46,208 nt of DNA from Branchiostoma floridae (Eukaryota > Chordata > Leptocardii > Amphioxiformes > Branchiostomatidae), in assembly GCF_000003815.2 (NCBI RefSeq), contig NC_049980.1, forward strand, positions 33,452,946-33,499,153. Direction: 5' to 3'. The notes beneath the pieces are model-generated. The model searched no databases, was not told the origin of the DNA, and saw nothing but the letters and a program-made list of their open reading frames with translations. The position numbers and the translations under genes were made by a program. Shown piece by piece: positions 30,340 to 41,243 of this stretch. Each line of letters opens with the position of its first letter. Within the stretch, counting starts at the first letter, position 1.

Positions 30340-31300
30340 CTAAAAATGATCTATGTGTGCGTTCGTTCTATTCCATTATCTAGTATTATGTCATGATATT
30401 ACATTCATAGTCAAGATTCAAGTTAGCTTGCCTGTGATACTTACAATGGACATACTGTTGTATGTATAATATTATCATTGGAGCATTCATAGTATGGAAA
30501 AAGGGTCTTTGGAAGAATGTCTTCTGATATTACTGATGATCTATGTATGTGTTTTTACTGCACTATTATCTGGTGTAATGTCATAGTATAAGATTCAATT
30601 TAGCCTGCCTATGATGCTTACGTACTGTTGTATGTACATGTATAGTATTGGAGCATTTATGGCTTGTAGCCTAGTACAGAGAAATCATAAAAGATCTTTT
30701 GATACTACCGATGGTCTATGAATGCATTTTGACTGTTCCATCATCTGGTATCATGTCATATTACAAGGTTCAATTTAGCTTGCCTATGATGCTTACATGT
30801 ATGTACTGTTGTATGTATGTATGTAGCATTGGAGCATTCATGTATTGTAGTCAACATGTAGTAAAAGATCTTTCAATTGGAAGAATGTCTTCTGATACCA
30901 CTGATGATCTATGAAAGCGTTTCTACTGTTCCATCATCTCGTATCATGTCATATTACAAGGTTCAATTTAGCTTGCCTATGATACATATTGTTCTATGTA
31001 TGTATGTAGCATTGGAGCATTTGTGAATTGTAGTCAACATGTAGTACAGAGATATAAAAAAATCTCTCAATTGGAAGAATGTCTTCTGATGCTACCAATG
31101 ATCTATGAATGCATTTTTCACTGTTCTATTACGAGCTTTCATGTCCTATTACAAGGTTCAATTTAGCTTGCCTTTGATACTTACATCTGTTGTATGTATG
31201 TACCATTTGAGTATGGATGAATTCTTGACGTCTACTGTGGAGAAATTGAGAAAAATCTTTGGGTAAATGTCTTCTGACACTTTGATGATCCTAATTTGTT
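30340..31300 (+). repeat. Tandem array, five to six units of 174-194 bp
   Basis: 'atgatctatg' or variants recur at about 30346, 30537, 30711, 30904, 31098 and 31284. Units share 'aaggttcaatttagcttgcctatgat', 'tgttgtatgtatg', 'attggagcatt' and 'gaatgtcttctgat'. They are AT-rich and non-coding. The array begins about 30 bp after the donor of the candidate micro-exon. Confidence 0.9.
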
Positions 31301-31582
31301 GGCATGTAGGTTTGACATTTTTCTGTGTCAAGAATTTTACATTTCACATCACTGTGGCTGTAAGCCTACTGTCTGAATATTCCACGGCCACGGATTGTGT
31401 TACTATACAGTACTGTAGATTGTCAATTTGTTAATTGTTCATTTTCAGGCCAACAGTATGTCTTGATATCCTTTGCAATGAATTTATCATCGATTTAAAA
31501 TTCATAGTTCAAGTATCTGGCATTGTGTTCCAAAATTGATACCCTTTCTAACTTCTGTCAGAACATTTAGAAACATTTGTGC

Positions 31583-31792
31583 CCTACTGTAAATTTATTT
31601 ACTTTTGCGGTGTTTCTATTTCATAACTGAAAGGAAAAGATGTTTTCTGTGGTGTTTCAAATTTGCAGCGACAAAACAATTCCGTACCACAGTAATATTT
31701 TGAAACACATACTTGCATTGTTCAAAATTTGTGGTAGAGATGTCATAGGAAATTAATCAAACAGCTGCAAAAGTTTCAAGATATACAGTAGT
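31583..31792 (+). repeat. Copy of the 'ggtgtttcaaatttgc' interspersed repeat
   Basis: From 'actgtaaatttatttacttttgcgg' through 'gtggtgtttcaaatttgcagcg', 'aacaattccgtaccacagtaat' and 'gctgcaaaagtttcaag' to 'atacagta'. Same family as 4010-4197 (reverse), 17054-17412 and 42090-42262, again with roughly inverted 'actgtaa' and 'tacagt' ends. Confidence 0.7.
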
Positions 31793-32087
31793 TAATTAAA
31801 GTTTATTTATTTGAGATTAAGTGAGTTGATGGAAGACGATGTGCCTTCCTTTTGTCGGGAGAAATTACGTCTTTAATCCCAACCTTCATGCTGATGTGGT
31901 TATTGATTAAACTGTACGTCGGCTGTATTCAACCCATCATGAAACTGCACCCGCACATTTGCATGTCTAGGTTAACTCTCATGCACTGGTATTGATTAGC
32001 ACCGCAGATCATAACAACATGCACACTGGGGTACATGGAGATTGCTTGGAAAATCTGTTTTGCTGTGGCTTTTACATTTTCTTCACA

Positions 32088-32445
32088 AGGTTTGACAAAT
32101 TTTCTGAAATTCACTTGTGCTATTGTAGCAAGTACCAAAAAAAGTTACTTGCCCGAACCAACTTCAATTGCCTCAAATCTAAATGACATTTTCTGGTATG
32201 TAAATCTAAATGACATTTTCTGGTATGTATTTTTCCCAGCAATGTAGTTCTTTGATTATTCGTACTATTTTTCTGTGTAGACCAATACCTGATGCCAGGA
32301 CAGTGTACAATAACAAGTATGTCAAAATCTCGCTCCTGGAAAAAGTTTACTTGTCCGATTGTTGCGGTTGGACATGCGCTTGCCCAATGAGTAATTTTAC
32401 TTGCCTGGGACAATCGGACTAGTGGAATTGTCCAACCCTGGTTCA
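32088..32445. mobile_element. Fold-back element with 'aggtttgacaa / ttgtccaaccct' ends
   Basis: The left end 'aaggtttgacaaattttctg' and right end 'gtggaattgtccaaccctgg' are approximately inverted, and internal 'acttgcccgaacca' and 'cgattgttgcggttgg', 'cttgtccgatt' and 'gggacaatcgg' words add further inverted pairing. Within it a 23-bp word (TCTAAATGACATTTTCTGG plus) is directly duplicated at about 32177-32227. Probably a non-autonomous DNA element. Confidence 0.5.
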
Positions 32446-33474
32446 GCTTTCATTTGACCCTAAAAGTTGTTAAGTTAATCAGATGAATAGATGAACAAAC
32501 AAACAAATGAAAAAGCTATAGAGCTATATGAACCAGCTATAGTCTATATTTTGTAATTTTTAGCTACATGTACATATTGGCTTAGCATAGTTTTTCACTT
32601 ATAGAGGCTGCAACCACTGAGCGACTGCTGAATGAAGGAAGATTTTGAAAGATTGCTAAACTAATACATAAATGAAGAACACATTCTTCAAATGTAAGGG
32701 AAAACGACTAAAAGCCTCTGATGTGGGATGGCTGAGCAAGATTTGAAAGGTCTCTAAACAATTTTCATACATAAAGAACAAGCATTTTTCAAAAACTTTG
32801 TGTGTTTATTAAATCATACTTCACATTCCAATTATGAAATCAGGGGTCACACAAACCCAGTTTTGGTCGCTTTTTTTAATGTTTTGTGTGTTTTGCTATC
32901 TTTTAAATCATACATCTACATCTTGCATCACATTCCTGTTAAGAAATCAAGTTTTGGTCGTTGTACAGTCGCTCAGCGCTCGCCGTCTAGTAAAAACGGG
33001 ACCTTATTATAGACATCTGTGAGGGGAAACTACTAAAAGCCTTCCGAGGACCCGAAATCCTGCATGATGGATGCCTGGTACCAGCAGCTTTGGGTTTTAG
33101 CCACTTAGTCGCAAACAAATTACCAAGAAATGAAAGATGGGCTTAAGGCAAATGGAGAACTCGTCTGGGCGCTACGTGCATGGCTACAGATGTTCCGTGT
33201 TCGCTTGCAAAACCACGGCGCGGCTTCTGTGTGGTTCCAAACTCCTGTGTGACGGATATGTCTTCATTAGTACAGGAAACGGGAGAGGGTGAACATGCAC
33301 CGTTGGTGAAATGATTTAATGGGAATGTTCTGTGGCATCTGTTGAGTAGAGTCGTGATCGGTGTAGGACCAGAATGGCTATGAAAAGTCCCAACAATATT
33401 GCTGACTTATGATAATGAGAACTATACTGCAAACACTAATTGCATACAAGCAAAACAGTGGTATACAATGCAAG
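32446..33474. other. Unassigned intron sequence
   Basis: Two similar blocks near 32620-32790 ('gattgctaaactaat', 'gactaaaagcct') suggest an old duplication. The part 33100-33260 is less AT-rich but has no splice-bounded open frame. Nothing else can be supported. Confidence 0.4.
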
Positions 33475-33665
33475 GCTGTCTCCAGTTTTAGATTTGTTTT
33501 GGGAGCACATGGTGTTGATTTTCTTAGTTCAATTTTAAGCTGATGAAAACACATTTTCTTTAATTTTATGTGCTGAAGTTCATATTTTTTAAGGATTAAT
33601 GGAGTCAAAATCTCTGTCCGTCCCAACAGGCAAATTTTTGTCCCAGGACAGATGGACAGCCGTGA
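33475..33665. repeat. Dispersed element with 'ctgtctccag' and 'gacagccgtg' ends, copy 2
   Basis: Partner of 27645-27850: it begins 'ggctgtctccagttttag' and ends 'aggcaaatttttgtcccaggacagatggacagcc'. The internal sequence is only loosely alike, as expected for an old non-coding element. Confidence 0.5.
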
Positions 33666-34299
33666 TACAACATAAATACTTACAGAAAGGGAAAATTTGA
33701 ATGATTTGATTAAAAGCCATTTCAAACAGTGACAGAATTCTTAAAACAGATTCTTGACAAAGAATAATCCCTCAACTTCCTTTGTAAAAGAGAAGACAGG
33801 AAAAATGATAGAATCTACTTTTGGTAGCATTGTAGAGTTTGGAATTTACACGACGGTTTAAAGACCCTTTAGCACAGGGTTTTATTGTTTTGATCAGGGA
33901 TTTGTATCTTCGGGTTAATGCCACAAACTAAACCCCCTTCTGTCATCCCACTCTGGGGATAATCTCTGAACATGAAAGCTTTTAAGAGTCTCCCGCGTCG
34001 TACACACACGTCGCTGTGGAGGAGGTAAATAGGTTTACACAAGACACGCTGTGGGGGTGGGATTTCTTACTTTGTTGGTTGTCATGATTTGTCATAGGCC
34101 TGTCTGGAACAAGGGTGAACGATACATCATGGTTTGTAATACTAATAGACTATTAAAAGGAAGGCAGGGCTTCTATCTAGAAAGTACTCGTACAAACCCC
34201 AACTCTTGTCTCAGCATTGTCTTACCTTTGTTTCCTAGTGGAACCAAAGTTGTCTTCAGCTCTGTTGCATTCATATTAGGGTATAAAAAGACAGTTTCT
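33666..34299. other. Unassigned intron sequence
   Basis: No repeat copy, exon or RNA was recognised. The open frame at 34051-34323 runs into the following repeat and is not recognised. Confidence 0.4.
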
Positions 34300-34445
34300 T
34301 CCAGATCTCTTCAGTGTCACTGACAAAAGATAATGGATACTATCTGAAATGTCTGACCGTTTCCAAAGTCATATCCAGTTGCTTGAGTAACTACTTTTTG
34401 GCATATCTTATCACGTGGATGTCTAACCTTCATCGACGTACATTT
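34300..34445. repeat. Dispersed repeat with 'gttgcttgagtaac' core, second copy
   Basis: 'cttcagtgtcactgacaaaagataatgg...tctgaaatgtctgaccgtttcc...catatccagttgcttgagtaac...acgtggatgtctaaccttcat' follows the same order as 8750-8885. The final block recurs at 12030-12062 and, reversed, near 45640-45690. Confidence 0.65.
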
Positions 34446-35314
34446 GTATCTTGTTTATATCCAAGAAAGAAACTTGACACTAATATGAAGTTGTACCAGT
34501 CCTATAGTGACTATATTTTCCACAATTTTCTCTGTCAAAACTGAATCATTAAGCCAAAAGTTTAAAGTGAATCAACTAGGGTACATTGAATCAAATTCTG
34601 TTGGCAAATATATTCCTACATAATGCTGCCTTGGCTTATACCAAATATTGTATTATCAATGGCCAGGTGGTACTTATGTAAAGGTGCTCCCTAACTAGTA
34701 CTGTTTTGACTGTATATCAATTATCAGGTAGTCACTTATACAGGTTTAGCTATATGCCAATGGTCAGGCAGTCCTTTTATGTAGAGCTGGTCACTTGTAC
34801 AGGTTTGACTGTGTCAGAAAACAATTTTCCTGCAACTGTTCTTAGAAATATGGGAAGCCTTAGCACAGTGTTTGAATACAGTGAAGTTCAAGGGCACAGA
34901 GAAGTTGCTATTTAACATTCAGCTGCGTTCCTATCAAACGTTGGCACCGTGTACCATCCTTAGGGAGCGAAAGGTTAACCAATTCCAGCCGAATGGACGT
35001 TCAGGCCCCAGACACATAAAAACCTTGACGGACCTCTTTCCTACTCCAACATCATATTTTGCCCCTCTGTGGCCATTTCTTACGTTTTTACAACTTTGTT
35101 ATGATGGCCCATATGCCACAAATAATCATGTGAACTCGCAGTCATACAAGTTTATGGCCACTCTATCCTGTTTGGTAGGGAGACTGGCTTTTGTTATTAA
35201 GTCTGTCTGCTGCCTGAAAAGGTCATGTCTGTTTTCTGACTTTTTGGTGCTGTCGTTTCAGCTGGAGGCAGATATCTTATATTTGACAGCATGTCATTTT
35301 ACTGGAGTATCTCG
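34446..35314. other. Unassigned intron sequence
   Basis: A plus-strand frame of about 157 codons (34872-35345) is open, but it is Leu/Ser/Phe-rich without recognisable motifs and runs into the MITE that follows. Short words 'caggtttgactgtgtcag' relate to the 'acagtcaaacctg' dispersed element. No gene is supported. Confidence 0.4.
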
Positions 35315-35503
35315 TAATCTCCAAGCAGATCCTACGGTAGCATAAGATAGTATCAAAAGGTGGCAGAGGAGTGAAGCCGGCCTAGGGGTGTGTTTGGCTA
35401 CCGGGGAATCTACATGGCAAATGGACACCTCTTGGCTGACTACACTCCTTGCTTGGCCAGTTTGGTACTATTTTATGCCATTGTAGGATCTGCTTGGAGA
35501 TTA
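35315..35503. mobile_element. MITE-like element, TAATCTCC family, copy 2
   Basis: A 189-bp element with near-perfect inverted ends TAATCTCCAAGCAGATCCTA and TAGGATCTGCTTGGAGATTA. Flanks GTATCTCG (35307-35314) and ATATCTCG (35504-35511) match at 7 of 8 bases, again pointing to an 8-bp target duplication. Copy 1 is at 1772-1949. No coding capacity. Confidence 0.85.
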
Positions 35504-35624
35504 ATATCTCGGTCATAAGGATCTCTCTGTATTTCATCTGTATCCATGCTACACCTGCTATAAGTATTGTCAAACCCTGTACAATAAACTTGTTCGTGAT
35601 GTCATCGCAGTAGGGATTCATATC

Positions 35625-36714
35625 ATATCATATCACATCATCGGATAGGAGGCAGTTTGCCTGTGAAATCCGCTTCTAACAATTGCAATTAAAAACTAGT
35701 TTCCATTTTATTTAACAATTAACAATTAAAAACTAGTGTCCATTTTATTCAACAACTAACAATTAAAAGCTAGAATCCAGAGTTTGTGAAAAGAGACTGT
35801 AATAACAATATAGAGTTCATGTTGGGCTAGGCGTGTACTCTCTGCCCCCCCAGTAACTGTCCAGCTTTGATTTGAACATGTTTACAGAGTCAGCAGCCAC
35901 TACATCCGCGGGAAGATCGTTCCATGCATTGATGACCCTAACGCTGAAGAAATTGGCCCGAGCTGACTTTTTGGCTAGGGGTTTCACAATCTTGAAGGAG
36001 TGTCCTCTCGTACGTCCATCAACATTGAATTTGAAAAGGCGGTTAGGGTCAATGCGGTCAAACCCCTTGACGATCTTAAATAGCTGTATCATGTCGCCTC
36101 TCTTACGGCGGTGTTCAAGGGTGGGGAGCCTGAGGCGGCGCAGTCTATCCTCGTAGGTAAGTTCACCAAAACCAGGTATAAATCGCGTTGCCTTATGTTG
36201 TACTCTATCGAGCAGTTGCTGGTCAGCTTTGAAGTGAGGACCCCAAATGACGTTGCCATACTCTAGTATAGGGCGAACCATGGTCTTGTACAATATGGGC
36301 ACAGTTGTCTCATCGAGCCGTTGAAAACTCTTCCTGATTAGTCCCAGGGTTCGGAATGCCTTACCGGCGGTGGTGGTACAATGCGCATGGAATTTCAGTT
36401 TTTGGTCGACAATTACACCCAGATCCCGCTCCTCAGTGGTTTCTTCCAAGGTGAGGCCTTGCATCTCGTATTGTTGGCATGGGTTACCATACCCTATATG
36501 CATGCGTTTACATTTCGTGATGTTGAAGCTGAGCTGCCAGTCCTTAGACCAATCTGCCAAATTGTCGATGTCTGCTTGTAAGGTGGCAACCTCCTCTGGA
36601 GAACTCACTCGACGGAACACCTTGGTGTCGTCTGCAAAGAGGCGACAGGCACTTTCGATAGTGCTTGGCATGTCGTTAATGAAAATAACAAAATTCATTC
36701 CCCCGATAATTGTG
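35625..36714 (-). mobile_element. CR1/Jockey-type LINE, 5'-truncated, with reverse-transcriptase C-terminal part
   Basis: On the minus strand, from about 36714 to the stop at 35817, an uninterrupted frame of about 295 codons encodes the end of a non-LTR reverse transcriptase. 'FVIFINDMP' is followed by the catalytic 'FADDTKVFR' box, then 'LADWSKDWQLSFNITKCK', 'RDLGVIVDQKLKFHAH', 'ILEYGNVIWGPH' and a C-terminal 'RVINAWNDLPADVV' motif typical of CR1/Jockey elements. The fingers, palm start and endonuclease are missing; upstream the frame reads unrelated residues, so the element is truncated just before the usual LGPLLFVI block. After the stop comes a short 3' UTR and an (ATGAT)n-like tail at about 35625-35645. 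The intact frame suggests recent insertion. It lies antisense to the Mint gene. Confidence 0.85.
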
Positions 36715-37464
36715 TTAAGTACGAGAATGATAATTTTTATGTTTTTATGATGTTGCTGAAGTCAATAATTGATAGAATTATTCAAGGCCATACCAATTTA
36801 TGTAGTGTCCACATTGTATTGTACTTGTTGCAATTCAAATGAAGTCAAAGTCAATTTATTTTTTTAGGTATTGGACTTTTTAAGGTGAAAATAATGTAAG
36901 CGGACATCATAAAAGCACAAAGGGCAGGAAGGAAAACTTGAATGTAACTGTTCACTGCCTAAAATGGGGCTGCAAGGCATAAACCTGGTCCTCAGGCTTG
37001 TTTTTCAATATGCTTCCTAGTTTAAGCATCTTTTACAAAATATTAGCAACCCAAAAAATGATAAGGATCGCATCATAGGTGACATCCTAGTGGATAGCAT
37101 AACTTAATAATAACAACTATTTCAGCACTAAGGACAGGGAGCATCACTTTCATGTTGCCTGTTACTGTTTACTGTTACTATTTACTTCATAGTTTAACTA
37201 AAATGTTAGAAGCTAGAGTAAGTGAGACTGCAGTTGAACCTATCAGTCCCATACAGTCGGCCCTGACGCACCAGAGTTACGGAACACATGCATGAAACAA
37301 TCACTCTGAACCAGTGTCGCAATCCACTGGACTATTGGATTCCTGGCAAGCTCTGAGACATTGGTGTAAGTTGAGGACGACGTGAAATGACCCTTGTCTG
37401 ACCCGTGGCTGTATTCCAACTGGACATTATGCAGTCAAACCTGTACAAGTGAACACTATAATAG
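36715..37464. other. Unassigned sequence containing the second copy of the 27345 repeat
   Basis: 36880-37110 repeats 27345-27590 ('gacatcataaaagcac', 'aggaaaacttgaa', 'ataaacctggtcctcagg', 'aacccaaaaaatga'). The rest is unassigned; 37425-37450 carries the 'gcagtcaaacctgtacaag' word of the dispersed 'acagtcaaacctg' element. Confidence 0.5.
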
Positions 37465-38056
37465 GGCCTTCACACGGAAATCGAATTAGCAGGAATCAAG
37501 CCGAACCAGTCGGAATGAAGTATTTGCAAAATTCGTAACACATTCGGGGCCATTCCGAGCCGGGGTTCCAAATGGACTTGATATCCCCTTCATACGAGAA
37601 AGAATGAGCCAGAATGCCGTCAGAATGAAAATTCTTTTCTATTCCTGGGAATTCGTAGTGCATTCTAGAAATTCTTACTGCATTCGAGATATTCTTTTGG
37701 CCACATTCGGGCAGGATTCGAAGTGGCTTGCCTTTTCGGTTCTCCTTCGAATGAGATAAAAACGTTTCGAATAATGTTGGAATGCCACAGAATGCGGTCA
37801 GACTGCAGTTACACTAGTTAGAATCCACCTAGAATCCATTTGGAATGCCATTCGATATTTCTACACTTCGAATGCACCTCGACAGTTTTTGACATGTCAA
37901 AAACTTTCGAGCCAGCCAAAAGAACGGGGACGAATATCTGGAATGCAGTACGAATGTTTAGAATACAGTACGAATTGCGAGGAATTGCCACGAATAGAAA
38001 AAATTTTCATTCAGACGGCATTCCGGCTCATTCGTGCTCTCGTGTGAAGGGGGCTT
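37465..38056. mobile_element. Large fold-back element rich in 'gaatgc/gcattc' words
   Basis: The outer ends 'agggccttcacacg' (37466) and 'cgtgtgaagggggct' (38055) are inverted. A second, longer inverted pair joins 37577-37680 ('ccccttcatacgag', 'gaatgagccagaatgccgtc', 'gaaaattcttttctattcc') with 37930-38052 ('gaatagaaaaaattttcattc', 'gacggcattccggctcattc', 'ctcgtgtgaaggggg'). The interior is full of 'gaatgc', 'cattcg' and 'attcgaa' words. TTAA follows the right end. A short plus frame through the right half is not recognised. Probably a non-autonomous DNA transposon, with an extra partial left end or internal duplication. Confidence 0.7.
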
Positions 38057-38126
38057 AACACTCTACGTAAGGATCACCATGATCTCAATGTGATCTGACT
38101 TTTGGTGGTCCTTTAGATGATTTTTT

Positions 38127-38425
38127 GGCTACGGCCGTGGCTCGTTGATACACCCGATCCCTTGATCTTGAAAGTTAAGCAATGTATGCAGTTGGGTCAT
38201 TACTTGGATGGGAGACCACCAAGGAAGACTGGATGCTGTAGCCTAGTCATAAAAATGGTACATATTTCTTTCTCTGCTATTAAAGAGGAAGAGTATGGAA
38301 GCTAAACACACTACACTACCAGTGGACTAGCCCCCTGCTGTAGTGCTTGCACCAAGTATGTGTGGCCCAGGGCTTAGAAGTGGAGATGGGCGCCGGGTCT
38401 GATGCAGGTTGGCCCTCTTTGTTTT
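38127..38425 (+). mobile_element. 5S-rRNA-headed SINE, copy 1
   Basis: 38127-38243 is a 117-base derivative of 5S rRNA: it starts GGCTACGGCC, contains 'cacccgatcc', an A-box region 'aaagttaagcaatg', the near-canonical 'tacttggatgggagacc' box at 38201-38217, and ends 'gatgctgtagcc'. Substitutions and an internal indel rule out a functional 5S gene. After 'aaaaatggtac' comes the body shared with the tRNA-headed SINEs at 9958 and 45229 ('tttctctgct', 'gaagagtatgg', 'ctaccagtggactagcc', 'tgtggcccagggct', 'gagatgggcgcc'). It is a SINE3-type retroposon with a 5S internal promoter. Confidence 0.85.
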
Positions 38426-38963
38426 GATGTATGGGAAACTTAATCTTTCTTAGATCATTTTTCACATTGAAGCAAGCATTAAGATTTCTGTCTAAAGTGA
38501 CTAGATTTTACCAGTCCCCTGGTGGTCTTCTTGGGTAGTTTTGACTGCACTCGCTTCAAATTATAAGCTTTTATTATATTTTCTTTGAAACTTAGATTTG
38601 ATGAATATGCTATATAGCAGTGTTTCATCTTACCCTTGGTAACTCTACAGAAATATCTGTGTGCACTGGTGAACACACATTCAAAGTTATGTGCACAGCA
38701 CCCATTATTTCTGGGCCTGATTATACCAGCTTCTATCAGCTCTACGTACAACTGGGAGCCATCTCTCATGGCATCTTGTCCTTTCTTCTGACATTTACCC
38801 AGAATAATCCCCGTCTTCAGGTAAAAACTCACTCTCCCACTCAATGGGCTGCCCACATTTCGGCTGCATACAATCCTCCCTAGATGGATCCCATTAAAGT
38901 TGGCAGCTTTTGAATAAAAGTGAAATGGGATCATTGACTCAAGTACTATAGGATATGATAAAA
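38426..38963. other. Unassigned spacer before the 207-bp array
   Basis: A minus-strand frame of 178 codons (38479-39015) spans this region but starts in the tandem array and ends in a fragment of the 'acagtcaaacctgcccaagaag' dispersed element near 38500-38550. No recognisable motif was found, so it is not called as a gene. Confidence 0.4.
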
Positions 38964-40825
38964 CTGGTGCAGTTTGCCGTTTAGGATTTACCAAAGTAAT
39001 GTCTGTAGCATACACTTTTCATGCTATTTCAGAAAGCACAGTTATATAAATATAGATGATGCCAACGACCTCCCTTTGAAAGCTCTGAATGTGGTTTTGG
39101 TTTGTAGACACAGCGACTACGTTTTTGGTCATGCATTGTTGGGAAATACGTCCTTATGCAGTTTCCCATTGACAATATCATAGGATTTAGTAAGTTAATG
39201 CTTGTAGCGTACGCTTTTCATGCTATTTCAGAGAGCACAATTGTATGTTATATAAGCATAGATGATGCCAACGACCTCCCTTTGAAAGCTCCGAATGTGG
39301 TTTTGGTTTGTAGACACAGCGACTACGTTTTCAGTCATGCGTTATTGGGAAATACGTCCTTATGCAGTTTCCCATTGAAAATATCATTTAGGATTTAGTA
39401 AATTAATGCTTGTACATGTAGCATAGTACTACGCTTTTCATGCTATTTAAGAGAGCACAATTGTATGTTATATAAGCATAGATGATGCCAACGACCTCCC
39501 TTTGAAAGCTCTGAATGTGGTTTTGGTTTGTAGACACAGCGACTACGTTTTCAGTCATGTATTGTTGGGAAATATGTCCTATATGCAGTTTGCCATTGAC
39601 AATATCATAGGATTTGGCAAAGTAATGTCTGTAGCGTACACTTTTCATGCTATTTCAGAGAGCACAATTGTATGTTATATAAGCATAGATGATGCCAGCA
39701 ACCTCCCTTTGAAAGCTCCGAATGTGGTTTTGGTTTGTAGACACAGCGACTACGTTTTTGGTCATGCATTGTTGGGAAATATGTCCTACATGTAGTTTGC
39801 CATTGACAATATCATAGGATTTGGCAAAGTACTGTAAATGCAGAAACTTTCGCGGTGGTTTAATGTTCGCGGTTTTCGCGGAGGCCGCTTCACCGCGAAT
39901 TTAAGACCACCGCGAACATTTTCTATACCAATAAAGGACTGCAGAGCATGGTGCTACCGCGAACTTAAAACCACCGTGAAAAGTCCCTTTTCCCTCTACC
40001 GCGAAATTAAATTCCCGCAAACTTAAATGCATTTACAGTAATGTCTGTAGCGTACACTTTCATGCTATTTCAGAGAACACAATTATGTGTTATGTATATA
40101 CAGATGATGCCAGCAACCTCCCTTTGAAAGCACCGAATGTGGTTTTGGTTTGTAGACACAGCGACTACGTTTTCGGTCATGCATTGTTGGGAAATATGTC
40201 CTATATGCAGTTTGCCATTGACAATATCATAGGATTTGGCAAAGTAATGTTTGTAGCGTACGCTTTTCATGCTTTTTCAGAGAGCACAATTGTATGTTAT
40301 ATAAGCATAGATGATGCCAACGACCTCCCTTTGAAAGCTCTGAATGTGGTCTTGGTTTGTAGACACAGCGACTACGTTTTTGGTCATGCGTTGTTGGGAA
40401 ATATGTCCTATATGCAGTTTGCCATTGACAATATCATAGGATTTGGCAAAGTAATGTTTGTAGCGTACACTTTTCATGCTATTTCAGAGAGCACAATATG
40501 TGTTATGTATATACAGATGATGCCAGCAACCTCCCTTTGAAAGCACCGAATGTGGTTTTGGTTTGTAGACACACTGACTACGTTTTTGGTCATGCGTTCT
40601 TGGGTAATACTTCCTTATGCAGTTTCCCATTGACAATATCATAGGATTTGGCAAAGTAATATTTGTAGCGTACACTTTCATGCTATTTCAGAGAGCACAA
40701 TATGTGTTATGTATATACAGATGATGCCAGCAACCTCCCTTTGAAAGCACCGAATGTGGTTTTGGTTTGTAGACACAGCGACTACGTTTTCAGTCATGCG
40801 TTGTTGGTTAATACGTCGTTATCAG
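38964..40825 (+). repeat. 207-bp tandem array, eight units, with a nested MITE
   Basis: 'gatgatgcca' marks units at 39055, 39261, 39481, 39688, 40103, 40310, 40516 and 40720. Spacings are 204-207 bp except 220 (small insertion) and 415 (one unit plus a 208-bp MITE insertion). Units share 'ttcatgctatttcagagagcac', 'gacctccctttgaaagctc', 'tggttttggtttgtagacac', 'gcattgttgggaaatatgtcc' and 'attgacaatatcataggattt'. As 207 is a multiple of three, one frame on each strand stays open across neighbouring units. This gives a 69-residue repeat that I do not recognise. A protein-coding role is unlikely but not excluded. Confidence 0.92.
39832..40038. mobile_element. MITE-like 'ctgtaaatgca / cgcggt' element, copy 3, inside the satellite
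   Basis: A 207-bp fold-back element with ends CTGTAAATGCA and TGCATTTACAG. The interrupted satellite reads 'ggcaaagta' before and 'taatgtctg' after; uninterrupted units read 'ggcaaagtaatgtctg', so exactly TA was duplicated. This is direct evidence of a clean TA-target insertion and shows the element moved after the array had formed. Confidence 0.95.
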
Positions 40826-41243
40826 TAAACCCACTCTCCATAAAGCTTACTGGGATCCGCAGCAATCATCCTCCTCAGCCCAGCCAAACTTTTCTGTCTG
40901 CGTCTCCATATAAGGCCGCAGCAAGGGAATTTCATGGATGACGTCCTCGGCAGACTACGAATCCTACGCGAGAGCACAAAAAACAAATGGGAGAAAACAA
41001 CATGCCTACACTGATTCACTAAGTTTTCAAATTAAAAACCATGAACTTAAAAGGCTATAACACGTAATTTTTATGGATGACACCCCATGCAGACTCCAAA
41101 TCTTATGTGAGAGCCAAAATAAAAACAAAGATGGATAAGAAATAAACATAATAATAAAGCCCATAAACTTTGTAATAAGAATTAAAGCAACAAAACAGTG
41201 TCAGAACCAACAAGTCTTAGATTTTTCATTTCTATATAATTCA
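40826..41243. other. Spacer with a short tandem duplication
   Basis: 'catggatgacgtcctcggcagac...gagagcac' near 40933-40978 and 'atggatgacaccccatgcagac...gagagcc' near 41072-41115 are related (period about 140 bp). A somewhat GC-richer stretch at 40850-40980 has no clear exon signal. Confidence 0.45.

Noticed and set aside
34872-35345. 157-codon plus-strand gene
   Set aside because: Runs into a MITE at its 3' end and shows no family resemblance.
38127-38243. Functional 5S rRNA gene
   Set aside because: Many substitutions and an indel relative to 5S, and it is fused to a SINE body shared with other loci.
38479-39015. 178-codon minus-strand gene
   Set aside because: Its start lies in the 207-bp satellite and its end in another dispersed repeat; no recognisable domain.
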